Below are positions 26,079 through 35,857 of a stretch of 64,000 nt of DNA, piece by piece. How positions within the stretch are numbered: the first letter of the stretch is position 1; every line of letters begins with the position of its first letter. The notes under the pieces are model-generated. The model was given only the letters and a program-made list of their open reading frames with translations, was not told the origin of the DNA and searched no databases. Location of the stretch: NCBI RefSeq assembly GCF_003331145.1, contig NZ_QLVE01000001.1, positions 240,489 through 304,488 of the forward strand, in the 5' to 3' direction. A program made the position numbers and the translations under genes. Source of the DNA: Exiguobacterium sp. TNDT2. Lineage in GTDB: Bacteria; Bacillota; Bacilli; Exiguobacteriales; Exiguobacteriaceae.

Positions 26079-26417
26079 CTAAAAAACCCACCTGTGATCT
26101 TCTGGTAAACAGTCATCACATAGCAGTTTCCCTTCGAAAGTTACTCCATTACACAACTGTAATAATGGATCACTTTTTTCTCTATCTGTTGTCCAACGTC
26201 TACAAGTTGAGCATTGTCCACAATTCATTGAACTTGGGTCCAAAACAACCGTGGATGAACTTTCCCATTCCACATTCACTTCATTCGTACCTATTCTGAT
26301 TTTTCGATTATGACACAGCTCATTCGCAATTTGATCAATCATCCCAAAATCTTTATGTACTTCTGTTTCGTCTACTTCCACCAAAAAAGACGCATTGATT
26401 AAAACTGTTTTTTTCAA
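26079..26417 (-). CDS. small cysteine-rich protein, probably zinc-binding
   Basis: About 112 residues. C-x2-C-x2-C in NCGQCSTCRRW and C-x2-C in LLCDDCLPE near the C-terminus could make a zinc site. TTG 26417 has GGAAGGAG eight bases before it; a TTG at 26435 overlaps that SD. No known family. The A+T-rich flanks (25885-26078, 26436-26525) hold nothing else, and the base composition here is lower in G+C than the core genes, hinting at acquired DNA. Confidence 0.55.
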   Translation of the reverse strand: MKKTVLINASFLVEVDETEVHKDFGMIDQIANELCHNRKIRIGTNEVNVEWESSSTVVLDPSSMNCGQCSTCRRWTTDREKSDPLLQLCNGVTFEGKLLCDDCLPEDHRWVF

Positions 26418-26520
26418 AGTTAACTCTCCTTCCAATCATTCAATTCATACGTGTTTTAATCAAAGTAGGTACTTTATTTTCAATATGTTTAGCATTCGGT
26501 AGCCGAAAACATTTACCTGC

Positions 26521-26556
26521 ACAAAAGCGTCAAAGACAGTAGCCTGCCTTTGACGC
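26521..26556 (-). terminator. terminator of rlmH
   Basis: Minus strand: stem GCGTCAAAG / CTTTGACGC followed by TTTTG. Confidence 0.8.
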
Positions 26557-26575
26557 TAAACAAATATATATGTGG

Positions 26576-27055
26576 TTACTTATGATAGGGCTCATTCCGG
26601 TTGATCCGATACGCCCGATAAATCTGCTCACACAAGACGAGCTTCATTAATTGATGCGGGAACGTCATTTTTGAGAAGGAGATCGTATCATCCGAGCGTT
26701 TCATGACATCGTCCGACAAACCGAGCGAGCCGCCGATGACGAACGCGATTTTGCTCTTGCCGTACGTTGCGAGTTGATCGAGCTCACGGGCGAACTCTTC
26801 GCTCGTCCGCTGTTTGGCGTTGATGGCCAAGGCAATCATATGCATGTCCGGACTGATTTTCGCCAAAATCCGCTCGCCTTCTTTTTGTTTTACTAAAAAC
26901 ATGTCCGCTTCACTCAAATGCTCGGGCGCTTTCTCGTCCGCGACCTCGATTTCCTGCACTTTCGCATAGGCCGACAGGCGTTTTGTGTACTCGGCAATCC
27001 CTAGTTTCAAATACTTCTCTTTTAGTTTGCCGACCGTGATAATTGAAATATTCAT
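26576..27055 (-). CDS. rlmH: 23S rRNA pseudouridine-1915 N3-methyltransferase
   Basis: SPOUT methyltransferase that modifies pseudouridine 1915 in helix 69 of 23S rRNA in the assembled ribosome. 159 residues, full length; the knot is seen in [13 protein letters not shown] and the C-terminus [21 protein letters not shown] is invariant in the family. ATG 27055 follows AGGAAGAATTGG. Placed after htrC as in other Bacillales. Its upstream region carries a DnaA-box cluster. Confidence 0.95.
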   Translation of the reverse strand: MNISIITVGKLKEKYLKLGIAEYTKRLSAYAKVQEIEVADEKAPEHLSEADMFLVKQKEGERILAKISPDMHMIALAINAKQRTSEEFARELDQLATYGKSKIAFVIGGSLGLSDDVMKRSDDTISFSKMTFPHQLMKLVLCEQIYRAYRINRNEPYHK

Positions 27056-27088
27056 CCAATTCTTCCTTTTTCCACAATTTTTTTGGAG

Positions 27089-27213
27089 TTATCCATAGGG
27101 TTATCCACAGAGTTATCCACAAATCCACATGTTGATAATCATTTTTTGCTTGACACAACATATGTTGCGTCGGCATCGCAGAACTCACATATCACTTGTC
27201 CACTTGTGGATAA
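27089..27213. promoter_or_regulatory. DnaA-box cluster upstream of rlmH
   Basis: Perfect TTATCCACA at 27101-27109 and 27113-27121, perfect TGTGGATAA at 27205-27213, and the near match TTATCCATA at 27089-27097. It spans the rlmH leader and the 3' half of the CxxH/CxxC gene, about 26 kb from oriC. Confidence 0.7.
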
Positions 27214-27300
27214 TTCTTCGAGCAACGGGTATTCCCCCGTCTCATCGACAATGATATCTAACGCGATTTCAACATGTTCCTTGCATACTTTTTTTTCCAC
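27139..27300 (-). CDS. CxxH/CxxC small protein (YyzF type)
   Basis: 53 residues, too short for many gene finders: starts MEKKVCKEHVEIALDIIVDE, with C6-x2-H9 and C38-x2-C41, the metal-ligand pattern that names the CxxH/CxxC family found next to htrC/rlmH in Bacillales. GTG 27300 is preceded by AAGGAGG. Probably binds zinc; function unknown. Part of the DnaA-box cluster lies in its 3' half. Confidence 0.85.
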   Translation of the reverse strand: MEKKVCKEHVEIALDIIVDETGEYPLLEELSTSGQVICEFCDADATYVVSSKK

Positions 27301-27337
27301 AGGTTTTCCTCCTTAAAAAAGAAGCGTCGCCGCTCCT

Positions 27338-28603
27338 TTACGTTGCTTCAGTTAATGTGGCCTCGGTCTTGCTTGCCTTGCCGCGTCGCGTATATTCGAT
27401 CGTGACATTATCCCCGACCGATGCGTCTCGGTACAGCGCATCCCGCAAATCGACGTAACGTTTGATGTCGCGGTCACCGATTTTGATGATGACGTCACCG
27501 ACGCGAAGACCGGCCTCTTCGGCTGGACTACCGGGCGTAATTGCCTCGACGAACACCCCGTCCTCGTTGTCAAAACCAATCCCATACTCTTCCCGGACGT
27601 TACCCGGTACGGCGATGACTTCTTGAATCGTGACACCGAGCTGGGCCCGCGTTACTTTCCCATCACGCTCAAGCATGTCGATGACCGGCAACGCGACGTT
27701 AACGGGAATCGAGAAGCCGACCCCTTCGACGCTCGCCTCGGCAATTTTCATCGAGTTGATACCGACGAGTTCGCCGCGGATATTGATGAGTGCCCCGCCA
27801 GAGTTCCCCGGGTTTATGGCGGCATCGGTCTGGATGACCTCGGCGTTATAATCCATGAGTCCGTCACTGTTCGTATCGACCGGTACAGTGCGTTCGACAC
27901 CACTGACGATACCACGGGTGACCGAGTTTGAAAAGACACCGAGCGGATTGCCAATCGCCATGACGGTCTCGCCTGCCTGAAGCACGGTTGAGTCCCCGAG
28001 CGCAATCGGCGTGACATCGATATTTGCCGGCAATTCGACCGATGCGACGGCCAAATCGTTGAGCGGGTCTTCACCGAGAATCGTCGCCGAAGCGACTTGT
28101 CCATCAGAAAACGCTACGTTAATCTCATCCGCTTCTTCGATGACGTGGAAGTTCGTGACGATATATGCCGTGTCGCCGTCGACCTTATAGATGACACCCG
28201 AGCCCGCTCCGGCCTCCCACTGCGATTCCGAGGTGAACGCCCGCTGGATGTTCGTAATGCTGACGACGGACGTCTTAGCGCCCGTCACCGCGCTCGTGAT
28301 GTCGGATTCCGTGACGGTTACGGCTTGTTCCGTCCGAATCAGTTCATTCGTCACAAAACGAGAGGTTGGGGAATCCCAGAGCATCATCGCCAAAAAGAAC
28401 AAAGCCGCTCCTAAGAATCCGCCAACCCCTCCGAGTAACAACGGTTTTAAATTCACTCGTGGCTTATGGCGCACATGTTCTTCTTGCTTCGGGCGCCACT
28501 CGCTGCGAGATGGGTACGTCGGTGTATCATTCATCGTATCTGCTTCGTGCTCTAAAGGTTCGACGTCTTGAGGTTCATACTCATGCTGTCTCTCTTCATT
28601 CAC
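27338..28603 (-). CDS. htrC: HtrA/DegP-like serine protease with PDZ domain (HtrC)
   Basis: 421 residues: cytosolic N-terminus, one membrane anchor (LLLGGVGGFLGAALFFLAMML), trypsin-like domain with His in VTNFHVIEEAD, Asp in DPLNDLAV and Ser in NPGNSGGAL, then a PDZ domain (PAEEAGLRVGDVIIKIGDRDI). Membrane-anchored quality-control protease acting outside the cell membrane. GTG 28603 follows AAGGGGGGA. Last gene of the walRK cluster in Bacillales (yyxA/htrC), likely in the same transcript. Confidence 0.93.
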   Translation of the reverse strand: MNEERQHEYEPQDVEPLEHEADTMNDTPTYPSRSEWRPKQEEHVRHKPRVNLKPLLLGGVGGFLGAALFFLAMMLWDSPTSRFVTNELIRTEQAVTVTESDITSAVTGAKTSVVSITNIQRAFTSESQWEAGAGSGVIYKVDGDTAYIVTNFHVIEEADEINVAFSDGQVASATILGEDPLNDLAVASVELPANIDVTPIALGDSTVLQAGETVMAIGNPLGVFSNSVTRGIVSGVERTVPVDTNSDGLMDYNAEVIQTDAAINPGNSGGALINIRGELVGINSMKIAEASVEGVGFSIPVNVALPVIDMLERDGKVTRAQLGVTIQEVIAVPGNVREEYGIGFDNEDGVFVEAITPGSPAEEAGLRVGDVIIKIGDRDIKRYVDLRDALYRDASVGDNVTIEYTRRGKASKTEATLTEAT

Positions 28604-28654
28604 GACGCGTCCCCCCTTCAAGACAGTGTGTTATCTGTCTTTTCCCAAGTTCGC

Positions 28655-29446
28655 TTATAAAGAAACGAGCGAAGTAGGGGTCGATGGGTCGGTATCGCAC
28701 AATTTGATGCGATCTAAGTCGACATCGCGCGTACCGAGTGTTTGCGAGACGCTCATTTGAGCGAGTTCTTTCATGTTGTTGTCTCTACTCAGGTGAGCCA
28801 AATAGATGCGTTTCGTCTGGTCTCCGATGACCTCGCTCATCGCGATGGCCGCGTCTTCGTTCGAGACGTGACCGTAGTCCCCGAGAATGCGACGCTTGAC
28901 GCTCCACGGGTAACGTCCCATTTGGAGCATCGAGACGTCATGGTTCGATTCGAAAATAAAATCATCGGCCCCGCGGATGACGCCTTTCATCCGATCGGAC
29001 ACATAGCCCGTATCGGTGATGTGGGCGAGGCGTCTGCCGTCATGCGCGAACTGATAAAACATCGGGTCGGCCGCGTCATGGCTGACATTGAACGACTCGA
29101 TTTCAATATCCCCGAACTGTTTAATCTCCCCTACCTCGAAGTGAAACTTCAAGGCCGGGTCGACTTTCCCAATCAACGATTCCATCGCGTCCCACGTCTT
29201 CGCGTTCGCATAAATCGGTACATTGTATTTTCGAGCGAGAATCCCGACACCTTTAATGTGGTCGGAGTGCTCATGCGTGACGAGCAGTGCATCGATACCG
29301 TCAAATGATCGTCCAATCTCAGTGATGCGTTGTTGCATCGCCTTCCCGGTCAATCCGGCATCGACGAGCAATTTCGCCCGTTCCGTCTCAATATAGAGGG
29401 CGTTCCCGGTCGAACCGCTCGCAAGCACACTATAGCGTAAAGTCAC
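28655..29446 (-). CDS. walJ: metallo-beta-lactamase-fold hydrolase WalJ (YycJ)
   Basis: 263 residues; starts [20 protein letters not shown], the zinc-binding HEHSDHIKG motif, the D in HITDTGY and the SNHD block of the family. Members have been reported as 5'-3' DNA exonucleases or linked to coordination of cell-wall synthesis and division. GTG 29446 after AAAGGAG; longer starts would run into yycI. Fifth gene of the wal cluster. Confidence 0.93.
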   Translation of the reverse strand: MTLRYSVLASGSTGNALYIETERAKLLVDAGLTGKAMQQRITEIGRSFDGIDALLVTHEHSDHIKGVGILARKYNVPIYANAKTWDAMESLIGKVDPALKFHFEVGEIKQFGDIEIESFNVSHDAADPMFYQFAHDGRRLAHITDTGYVSDRMKGVIRGADDFIFESNHDVSMLQMGRYPWSVKRRILGDYGHVSNEDAAIAMSEVIGDQTKRIYLAHLSRDNNMKELAQMSVSQTLGTRDVDLDRIKLCDTDPSTPTSLVSL

Positions 29447-29459
29447 TCGATCACTCCTT

Positions 29460-30284
29460 TCATTCTTCTGAATCAAATTCGACCCGTTCGACGGTCCCAT
29501 CGATCGCATTGACGAAGTAAACATCCTCGTCAATCGTGATTGACCAAAGCGGCGGCATGATGATCAAACTGCCGGAACTGTCGAGCGGCAGGCTATAAAA
29601 GCCCGTGTTGATGGCTCGCATCTCTTGGTTCGGTTGGAAATACTTCCGGCCTGCGAGTTGTGAGATTGCCTCGCTCGCCGTCAAGACGAGATCGTCTTGC
29701 GACTTCGAGGACAAGTTTGTCAAATGACGTTGTTTATAGTCGGTCACTTCGAACGCCTCGTTTAGTTGAAGCAATAGAAGTGATGGACCGATATACTGTT
29801 CGGTCTCCCCCTCGATTTCAGGGTTCGAGAAAATTTTATTGTTCTCATACGTCTGCACGAAAGCGACTTGACGCGTTTCTTCGTCATACCGCCAGTACAC
29901 GTACTCGGAACCGAACGGGACGTATTCAGAGACGAACGTCGAAGCGGTCGTCCGTAAATCGTCTTTATCGAGCACTACGGGCTGTTTGAGTTCGACTTCG
30001 AGTTGCATATTGTCAAGCGTCGTCGCCAATTGAGATTCTCGATTCTTTGTAATCATCGAGGCCGACATCTGTTCAGACGATCCCGTCAAATATCCGATAT
30101 CCCGGCCCATCCGCGGCAACTTTGATGCATCAACGTTACGCTGGTCCAAGATTTGTGCGATTGACGTATTGTCATTCGTCACGACCTCCGTCGCCCACGT
30201 TTCCGTCAAGAGCTGGAACAGTAAGTAGATGTTCAGCGCGAGGAAGGCGAAGAGAAGGATCGTTTTCGCTTTACTCCAATCCAC
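29460..30284 (-). CDS. yycI: WalK regulatory protein YycI
   Basis: 274 residues with one N-terminal membrane helix ([19 protein letters not shown]) and a beta-rich extracytoplasmic domain; MDWSKAK is the conserved start. YycI and YycH bind WalK across the membrane and modulate its kinase activity. Overlaps yycH by 14 bases. Confidence 0.93.
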   Translation of the reverse strand: MDWSKAKTILLFAFLALNIYLLFQLLTETWATEVVTNDNTSIAQILDQRNVDASKLPRMGRDIGYLTGSSEQMSASMITKNRESQLATTLDNMQLEVELKQPVVLDKDDLRTTASTFVSEYVPFGSEYVYWRYDEETRQVAFVQTYENNKIFSNPEIEGETEQYIGPSLLLLQLNEAFEVTDYKQRHLTNLSSKSQDDLVLTASEAISQLAGRKYFQPNQEMRAINTGFYSLPLDSSGSLIIMPPLWSITIDEDVYFVNAIDGTVERVEFDSEE

Positions 30285-31656
30285 GATACATCATCCTTTC
30301 TGTCCAGTCATCGGGTTGATCGTATGGAATCCATCTTCCGGCTTCCCGAACGAACCAATTCGGAGAGAACGTCACGTAACGGCTCGTGTCTTCGTTATAT
30401 TCAATCTCATAACCGAGTCGAATCTCGGTCACATTTTCAAACCGTCCGGTGTTGACGAGTGTATCAATCACATCTTGTCCGTCTGCGAGCTGGGTCGTCC
30501 CGACTGAGATCAACCGATCGATTTCGAGATGGTGCCGCGTGATTGATCGGACTTGCGTCCCGTCATTCTCGACGCGCAACGTGGATAAGTCGACGGCATC
30601 ATTGTTAATAAACGCTTCCCGTTGGCTGAACACCGGGTAACCCTTCACGTGAAACCGGAAGACGGTCGTTTCAAAACCTTTATTGGCCGGAGTAATCGCA
30701 TCGAAGCGAAGCGACAACCCTTGATTCTCTGACGTCTCATCAAGCCAACCGCCATGGAAGTTGACGAACTCGACAATTGTGTCAAGGCCGATGACCGAAC
30801 CTTCTTCCGAACTATTGCGTGATAAGTTACGGTAACGGCTCGCGTTCAGGTTCGCATCATATTCGGCGACACTAATCCCATTCGTAAGCGCGCCGACGGA
30901 ACTGGCCGGATCGACTTCTTGCACGTTCGGGTCTCCCGGGAAAAACGTATCGCGCATCCAATCGAGGCGTGCCGAAATTTGAATCTGCGACACGTCATAG
31001 GCGAACAGTTCGTTCATCTCCGGCCCGACGACAGGGATATAGTTGACGCGCTCATCTGCATACGTGATTCGACGCATCGATTGGTCTGAATCTTTCAAGA
31101 ATAGGCTGTTGACATCTACTTGTCCAACTTTCGACAAGCGCCCTTCCCAGAGCGACTGGTCGCTCATGATAGTACGGACGCGCCATATATCATCATCCAT
31201 GAAGATGAGAACCCGTTGCGGCACTTTCCCGGACAGGCTGTATGAACCCGGGAGCATATAGCTGAGCGTGTCCGCATAATAGGCTTCTGGTAAAATCAAT
31301 TCGACGGCTTGGTCGACACCCGCATACAAACTCGGAACGTTCTTGGCGACGAGCGGTTTAAATTCACTCGCTTCAAACGATTCCCGGATGACGCGCATAA
31401 TCTGTTTCGGTGTGTTCTTCGTAGCAAAGACGGCATTGTTCTCGTGAACGACCGTTTGAGCCGGTACGATGATTTGGCGTGGCTGTCGCTGAAGCGACTC
31501 ATCCACCGTCGCGACTTGTGTCTCTGACTGGACCGATTGATACTTCGGATGGTAATCCCACAGGATGACCGTTTGAACGATGGACGTGACGATCAAGGTG
31601 AGCAAGACGAGCGATTTCACTAGTTCTGGCTTCGCCAAGAGGCGTGGTCGTTCCAT
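30271..31656 (-). CDS. yycH: WalK regulatory protein YycH
   Basis: 461 residues, single N-terminal membrane helix (VKSLVLLTLIVTSIVQTVILW) and a long extracytoplasmic part. Companion of YycI in the ternary complex with WalK. The start codon overlaps the walK stop by one base (TGATG), a sign of translational coupling. Confidence 0.93.
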   Translation of the reverse strand: MERPRLLAKPELVKSLVLLTLIVTSIVQTVILWDYHPKYQSVQSETQVATVDESLQRQPRQIIVPAQTVVHENNAVFATKNTPKQIMRVIRESFEASEFKPLVAKNVPSLYAGVDQAVELILPEAYYADTLSYMLPGSYSLSGKVPQRVLIFMDDDIWRVRTIMSDQSLWEGRLSKVGQVDVNSLFLKDSDQSMRRITYADERVNYIPVVGPEMNELFAYDVSQIQISARLDWMRDTFFPGDPNVQEVDPASSVGALTNGISVAEYDANLNASRYRNLSRNSSEEGSVIGLDTIVEFVNFHGGWLDETSENQGLSLRFDAITPANKGFETTVFRFHVKGYPVFSQREAFINNDAVDLSTLRVENDGTQVRSITRHHLEIDRLISVGTTQLADGQDVIDTLVNTGRFENVTEIRLGYEIEYNEDTSRYVTFSPNWFVREAGRWIPYDQPDDWTERMMYRGLE

Positions 31657-33497
31657 CAGTCATTCACCTCCACGATCGTGTCGAACGGGATGGTGAAGTA
31701 AATCGTCGTCCCGCGTCCAAATTCACTCTCGGCCCAGATGTCGCCACCGTGAGCCGAGACGACTTCTTTGGCAATCGACAGGCCGAGTCCGGTCCCGCCG
31801 ATATTGCGGGCCCGGGCTTTGTCGACCCGATAGAACCGTTCAAAGATTTTTTTCAAGTTCGATTTCGGGATACCGACTCCTTCATCCTTAATGCCGATGA
31901 CGAGCCGCTTGGCACGGAGCATCGTCCGGAACGTAATCGTCCCGCCTTCCGGCGAGAACTTGACGGCGTTCGTGATGATGTTATCGATTACCTGAGTCAT
32001 CTTGTCTTGATCGGCGTGGACGTATACCCGGCGCTTCATGAGCTTACGGCGGAACTGAATCGTCTCGCCTTTCGTCATCTCATGTCGCTCGATGATATCG
32101 TTGAAGAACTGGATAAAATCGAACTTCACTTTTTGCATCGTATACTCTTTGCTGTCCATCTTCGACAGTTGCAACAAATCGTTGACGAGACGAATCATCC
32201 GCTCCGTCTCGTTTTGTGTCGTCTCGAGGAAACGCGGGGCGAGCTCGTCATCCTTATACGCGCCTTCTGCGAGCACCTCGAGGTAACTCCGCATCGTCGT
32301 GAGCGGCGTCCGCAGCTCGTGGCTGACGTTCGCGACGAACTCACGGCGGTCTTGCTCGACTTGTTCTTGCTCGGTCACGTCGTGCAAAACGACGATCAGA
32401 CCGGTGATCGGTCCGCTATGCTTTTGGATCGGCGAGAAGTAGGCGCGGACGAGGAACAGTTCTTCGTCCGTACTGAGGTCGATCAGTTTCGGCGGCATCG
32501 TCCCGTCTTCAGGGATGACGATCTCGTCATCGAATTCGAGCAGGTTCTGCAAGTTCGCTCCCATCGCCTCTTCTTCGGCGAGCCCGATCATGTCGCGGGC
32601 CTGGTCATTCATCAAAATGATCCGGAGCGAGCGGTCCGTCGCGACGACCCCGTCCGACATGTTCTCGAGGACACTCGTCAAGCGGCGTCGCTCGGCTTCT
32701 GTCGTCGCGTTGGCTTCCATCAGTTCATCGGTCAATTCGTTGAAGGCGTAGGCAAGTTGGCCTACCTCGTCGTCAGAATAGACTTTGACTTTTCGCGAGA
32801 AGTTCCCTTTTCGCATCTCGACGGCTTGACGACGCATATCCGCAATCGGTCGCGTGATCGTCCGTGACAGTAAAATTCCAAGAATCGATGTGATGATGAG
32901 GGCGATGAGCGTCCCGGTCGCGAGAATCCGGGTCACTTGTTCCATCTGGTTATAAATGGACTGCATCGACGCCTCGATGTAGATCATACCGGTCGTCGTC
33001 CCATCGACTTCGGATTTCACCGGGACGGCGACGACACGCATCCGCTCGTTGGAATCTTCATAGACGAGCGTCTCTTGCGCCCCACTTGTCGCAAATGATT
33101 TTTGAATGAACGAGTTCGCCGTTCGTTGTCCGACGAGACTCTGGTTGTTCGGGTTCGACGTCGCCCGCACGACACTGTTCGTGTCGATGATTTGGACTTC
33201 GCGAATGTCGTCAGCTAGCGTCGTGCTCTCCGTAAATTCAGACAGCAGTTGATCCAGTACCTGGTTCAACTGCTGGTCTGAAGTCGAGTCACCGCCGTTC
33301 GATGCGATCCCTTCACTGACGTTATAGCTCAGAAGGTTGGCGCGATCGACGAGCGACTGCGAGAAGTTGTTGATGTATTGTCGTTCGAGGGAGCGTACGA
33401 AGTACACTCCGATGACTTGCATCGCAACAAGAATGAGCAGCGCATAGATGACGACGAGCTTCCACTGGATAGATTTAAAGAAGTTCGTCCGTTTCAT
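31656..33497 (-). CDS. walK: sensor histidine kinase WalK
   Basis: 613 residues: membrane helix (VVIYALLILVAMQVIGVYFV), extracytoplasmic Cache-like sensor, second helix, HAMP, PAS (SDGVVATDRSLRIILMND), HisKA with FVANVSHELRTPLTTM (His about residue 390) and HATPase (NIITNAVKF, GTGLGLSIAKEVV). Essential controller of cell-wall hydrolases in Bacillales; phosphorylates WalR. Follows walR by 3 bases. Confidence 0.96.
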   Translation of the reverse strand: MKRTNFFKSIQWKLVVIYALLILVAMQVIGVYFVRSLERQYINNFSQSLVDRANLLSYNVSEGIASNGGDSTSDQQLNQVLDQLLSEFTESTTLADDIREVQIIDTNSVVRATSNPNNQSLVGQRTANSFIQKSFATSGAQETLVYEDSNERMRVVAVPVKSEVDGTTTGMIYIEASMQSIYNQMEQVTRILATGTLIALIITSILGILLSRTITRPIADMRRQAVEMRKGNFSRKVKVYSDDEVGQLAYAFNELTDELMEANATTEAERRRLTSVLENMSDGVVATDRSLRIILMNDQARDMIGLAEEEAMGANLQNLLEFDDEIVIPEDGTMPPKLIDLSTDEELFLVRAYFSPIQKHSGPITGLIVVLHDVTEQEQVEQDRREFVANVSHELRTPLTTMRSYLEVLAEGAYKDDELAPRFLETTQNETERMIRLVNDLLQLSKMDSKEYTMQKVKFDFIQFFNDIIERHEMTKGETIQFRRKLMKRRVYVHADQDKMTQVIDNIITNAVKFSPEGGTITFRTMLRAKRLVIGIKDEGVGIPKSNLKKIFERFYRVDKARARNIGGTGLGLSIAKEVVSAHGGDIWAESEFGRGTTIYFTIPFDTIVEVND

Positions 33498-33500
33498 CGT

Positions 33501-34211
33501 TTAGTCTTCTTCTCCTGCTTTTAAATAGTAACCGACACCACGGCGCGTGATGATATACGTCGGCGTCGATGGGTTGTCTTCAACTTTCTCGCGCAGACGA
33601 CGGACCGTCACGTCGACCGTACGGACGTCGCCGAAGTAGTCATAGCCCCATACGGTCTGGAGCAAATGCTCGCGCGTCATCACTTGCCCGATGTTTTGGG
33701 CGAGGTAATGGATGAGCTCGAACTCGCGGTGTGTCAGTTCGATTTTCTCTTCCCGTTTCGTGACCATGTATGAATCCGGATGAATCGTCAAGTCACCGAT
33801 TACGATATCATTGACGTTGGCACCTTTCGTCTCTGGGGCCGGAGCTGTTGCGTGACGGCGCATGTTCGCCTTGACGCGGGCCAAGAGCTCGCGTGAACTG
33901 AACGGCTTCGTGACGTAATCGTCAGCACCGAGCTCGAGTCCGAGCACTTTATCGATCTCAGAGTCTTTTGCCGTCAACATGATGATCGGCATGTCGTACT
34001 TCTTACGGACTTCACGGCACACTTCCATGCCGTCTTTGAGCGGGAGCATGATGTCGAGCAGAATCAAATCTGGTTTGACTTCTTCGACTTTCACGAGCGC
34101 CTCTTCCCCGTCATAGGCGACGTGGACTTGGTATCCTTCTTTTTCAAGCTTAAACTTCAATATATCGGCGATTGGTTGTTCGTCATCTACCACTAAAATC
34201 GTACGATCCAT
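33501..34211 (-). CDS. walR: response regulator WalR
   Basis: 236 residues: receiver domain with phospho-acceptor Asp53 (LILLDIMLP), Lys in [10 protein letters not shown], and an OmpR-type winged helix ([23 protein letters not shown]). First gene of the wal operon. Upstream on the minus strand, TTTCTA, 17 bases, TACAAT may be its promoter; the -35 is weak. Confidence 0.96.
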   Translation of the reverse strand: MDRTILVVDDEQPIADILKFKLEKEGYQVHVAYDGEEALVKVEEVKPDLILLDIMLPLKDGMEVCREVRKKYDMPIIMLTAKDSEIDKVLGLELGADDYVTKPFSSRELLARVKANMRRHATAPAPETKGANVNDIVIGDLTIHPDSYMVTKREEKIELTHREFELIHYLAQNIGQVMTREHLLQTVWGYDYFGDVRTVDVTVRRLREKVEDNPSTPTYIITRRGVGYYLKAGEED

Positions 34212-34305
34212 TCAGTGAGTCCTCCTCTTATCGTTAAACGTACATGTCTACATTGTAACTCTTTTTCTATAGGTTAGAAAGCGTGGTCCATTTCCGTGGA
34301 AATGA

Positions 34306-34330
34306 AAAGAGAGCCACGAGGGCTCTCTGT
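34306..34330 (-). terminator. terminator of purA
   Basis: Minus strand: stem AGAGAGCC / GGCTCTCT followed by TTTTC, between purA and walR. Confidence 0.75.
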
Positions 34331-34331
34331 C

Positions 34332-35621
34332 TTATGCTTCGTAAATGTCACGCAAGATGACCGTCTGTTCACGGGCCGGTCCGACCGAGAACGTCAACAA
34401 TTCGATGCCTGTCAACGCTTCGATGCGCTTGACATAATTCTGAGCGTTCACCGGCAAGTCTTCGAACTGACGGATGCCTGTGATATCTTCTGTCCAGCCT
34501 GGGAGCTCTTCGAACACCGGCTTGCACTGTTCAAGCATGCGGAAGTTCGGCGGGTACTCGTCGAGGAGCTTGCCTTCGAACTCGTAGGCTGTACAAATCT
34601 TGAGCGTCTCAAGACCTGTCAACACGTCAATCGAATTGAGGCAAAGGTCTGTGATGCCGCTGACGCGGCGTGAGTGGCGGACGACGACCGAGTCGAACCA
34701 ACCGACGCGACGCGGACGTCCCGTCGTCGTACCGTACTCTTTTCCGACTTCACGGATCGTGTGACCGATCTCATCATCAAGCTGGGTCGGGAACGGGCCG
34801 TCTCCGACACGTGACGTATACGCCTTACAGACGCCTACGACGTGATGGATCTTCGATGGACCGATCCCGGCACCGCTCGATACGCCGCCTGAGGCCGCGT
34901 TCGATGATGTGACGAACGGGTACGTTCCGTGGTCGATGTCTAGCAACACACCTTGTGCGCCTTCGAAGAGCACTTTCTGTTCTTCGTCGAGCGCGTTGTT
35001 CAACACGACCGATGTATCACACACGTACTTGGCGAACTGTTGGCCGTACGCATAGTATTCTTCAAAGATATCATCGAATTCGATCGCATCGACTTCGTAC
35101 ATCTTCACGAACATGCGGTTTTTTATCGCGAGCACCGTCTTGAGCTTCTCGGCGAACACTTCTTTGTCGAGCAGGTCAGCGATGCGAATCCCGATGCGCG
35201 CCGCTTTGTCCATGTAGCAAGGACCGATCCCTTTGAGTGTCGTCCCGACTTTCGCGTCACCTTTCGCGTCCTCTTCGAGCTTGTCTTGCAACTGGTGATA
35301 CGGCAAGATGACGTGGGCTCGGTTCGAGATGCGGAGGTTATCCGTGCTCACACCGCGCTCGTGCAAGTAAGCGAGCTCCGTGACGAGCGATTTCGGATTG
35401 ACGACCATCCCGTTCCCGATGACACATGTTTTGTCCGAGTAGAAGATCCCCGATGGAATCAAGTGAAGTTTATACTTCGTATCGTTGAAGACGATCGTAT
35501 GACCAGCGTTGTCTCCCCCTTGATAACGCGCGACGACCTCGGCCTGCTTCGATAAGAAGTCCGTGATTTTCCCTTTACCTTCATCGCCCCACTGCGTTCC
35601 CACTACGACTACTGATGACAT
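34332..35621 (-). CDS. purA: adenylosuccinate synthetase
   Basis: GTP-dependent ligase joining IMP and aspartate, first step from IMP to AMP. 429 residues, usual length; [11 protein letters not shown] (P-loop) at the N-terminus, [28 protein letters not shown] and the C-terminal [10 protein letters not shown]. Positioned between dnaC and walR as in Bacillus. Promoter with PurR boxes upstream. Confidence 0.97.
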   Translation of the reverse strand: MSSVVVVGTQWGDEGKGKITDFLSKQAEVVARYQGGDNAGHTIVFNDTKYKLHLIPSGIFYSDKTCVIGNGMVVNPKSLVTELAYLHERGVSTDNLRISNRAHVILPYHQLQDKLEEDAKGDAKVGTTLKGIGPCYMDKAARIGIRIADLLDKEVFAEKLKTVLAIKNRMFVKMYEVDAIEFDDIFEEYYAYGQQFAKYVCDTSVVLNNALDEEQKVLFEGAQGVLLDIDHGTYPFVTSSNAASGGVSSGAGIGPSKIHHVVGVCKAYTSRVGDGPFPTQLDDEIGHTIREVGKEYGTTTGRPRRVGWFDSVVVRHSRRVSGITDLCLNSIDVLTGLETLKICTAYEFEGKLLDEYPPNFRMLEQCKPVFEELPGWTEDITGIRQFEDLPVNAQNYVKRIEALTGIELLTFSVGPAREQTVILRDIYEA

Positions 35622-35666
35622 AATGAATCCTCCTTGTAGATAAACGTTCTATTCAAACCATCCGTA

Positions 35667-35695
35667 AGTGTACACTTGCTTTTGTAGAAAGTCAA
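35667..35695 (-). promoter_or_regulatory. purA promoter
   Basis: Minus strand: TTGACT (35690-35695), 17-base spacer, TACACT (35667-35672), about 45 bases before the start codon. Confidence 0.8.
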
Positions 35696-35698
35696 CCT

Positions 35699-35738
35699 AA
35701 TACCGAACGATATTATCAAGTTGTAACCTTTCGTTCGT
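35699..35738. promoter_or_regulatory. putative PurR box pair upstream of purA
   Basis: AATACCGAACGAT at 35699-35711 fits the PurBox consensus AWWWCCGAACWWT at 12 of 13 bases; an inverted, weaker copy with ACGAAC core lies at 35733-35738, 24 bases away. Located just upstream of the -35, as at Bacillus purine promoters where PurR represses and PRPP relieves. Confidence 0.6.
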
Positions 35739-35810
35739 TATTGACATATCATTTCTCATTCAATCATGAAATTCTTCAAAATCAAGATCTATTTAGGTCT
35801 AAAGACTGAC

Positions 35811-35838
35811 CAAAAAGACGACGTCTCATGACGTCGCC
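35811..35838 (-). terminator. terminator of dnaC
   Basis: Minus strand: stem GCGACGTC / GACGTCGT with loop ATGA followed by CTTTTT. Confidence 0.75.
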
Positions 35839-35857
35839 TACAGCGGAATGACTCGCC

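Noticed and set aside
30641..30656. CCCTTCACGTGAAACC as a parS site in yycH
   Set aside because: Only 12 of 16 positions match; one half-site is lost, and ParB is unlikely to bind.
30931..30946. GTCTCCCGGGAAAA as a Noc-binding site
   Set aside because: Three mismatches to the 14-bp consensus in coding sequence.
31644..32867. Long open frame on the + strand opposite walK
   Set aside because: Antisense to an unambiguous walK; no SD and no protein-like pattern. Typical shadow of a high-G+C-third-position gene.
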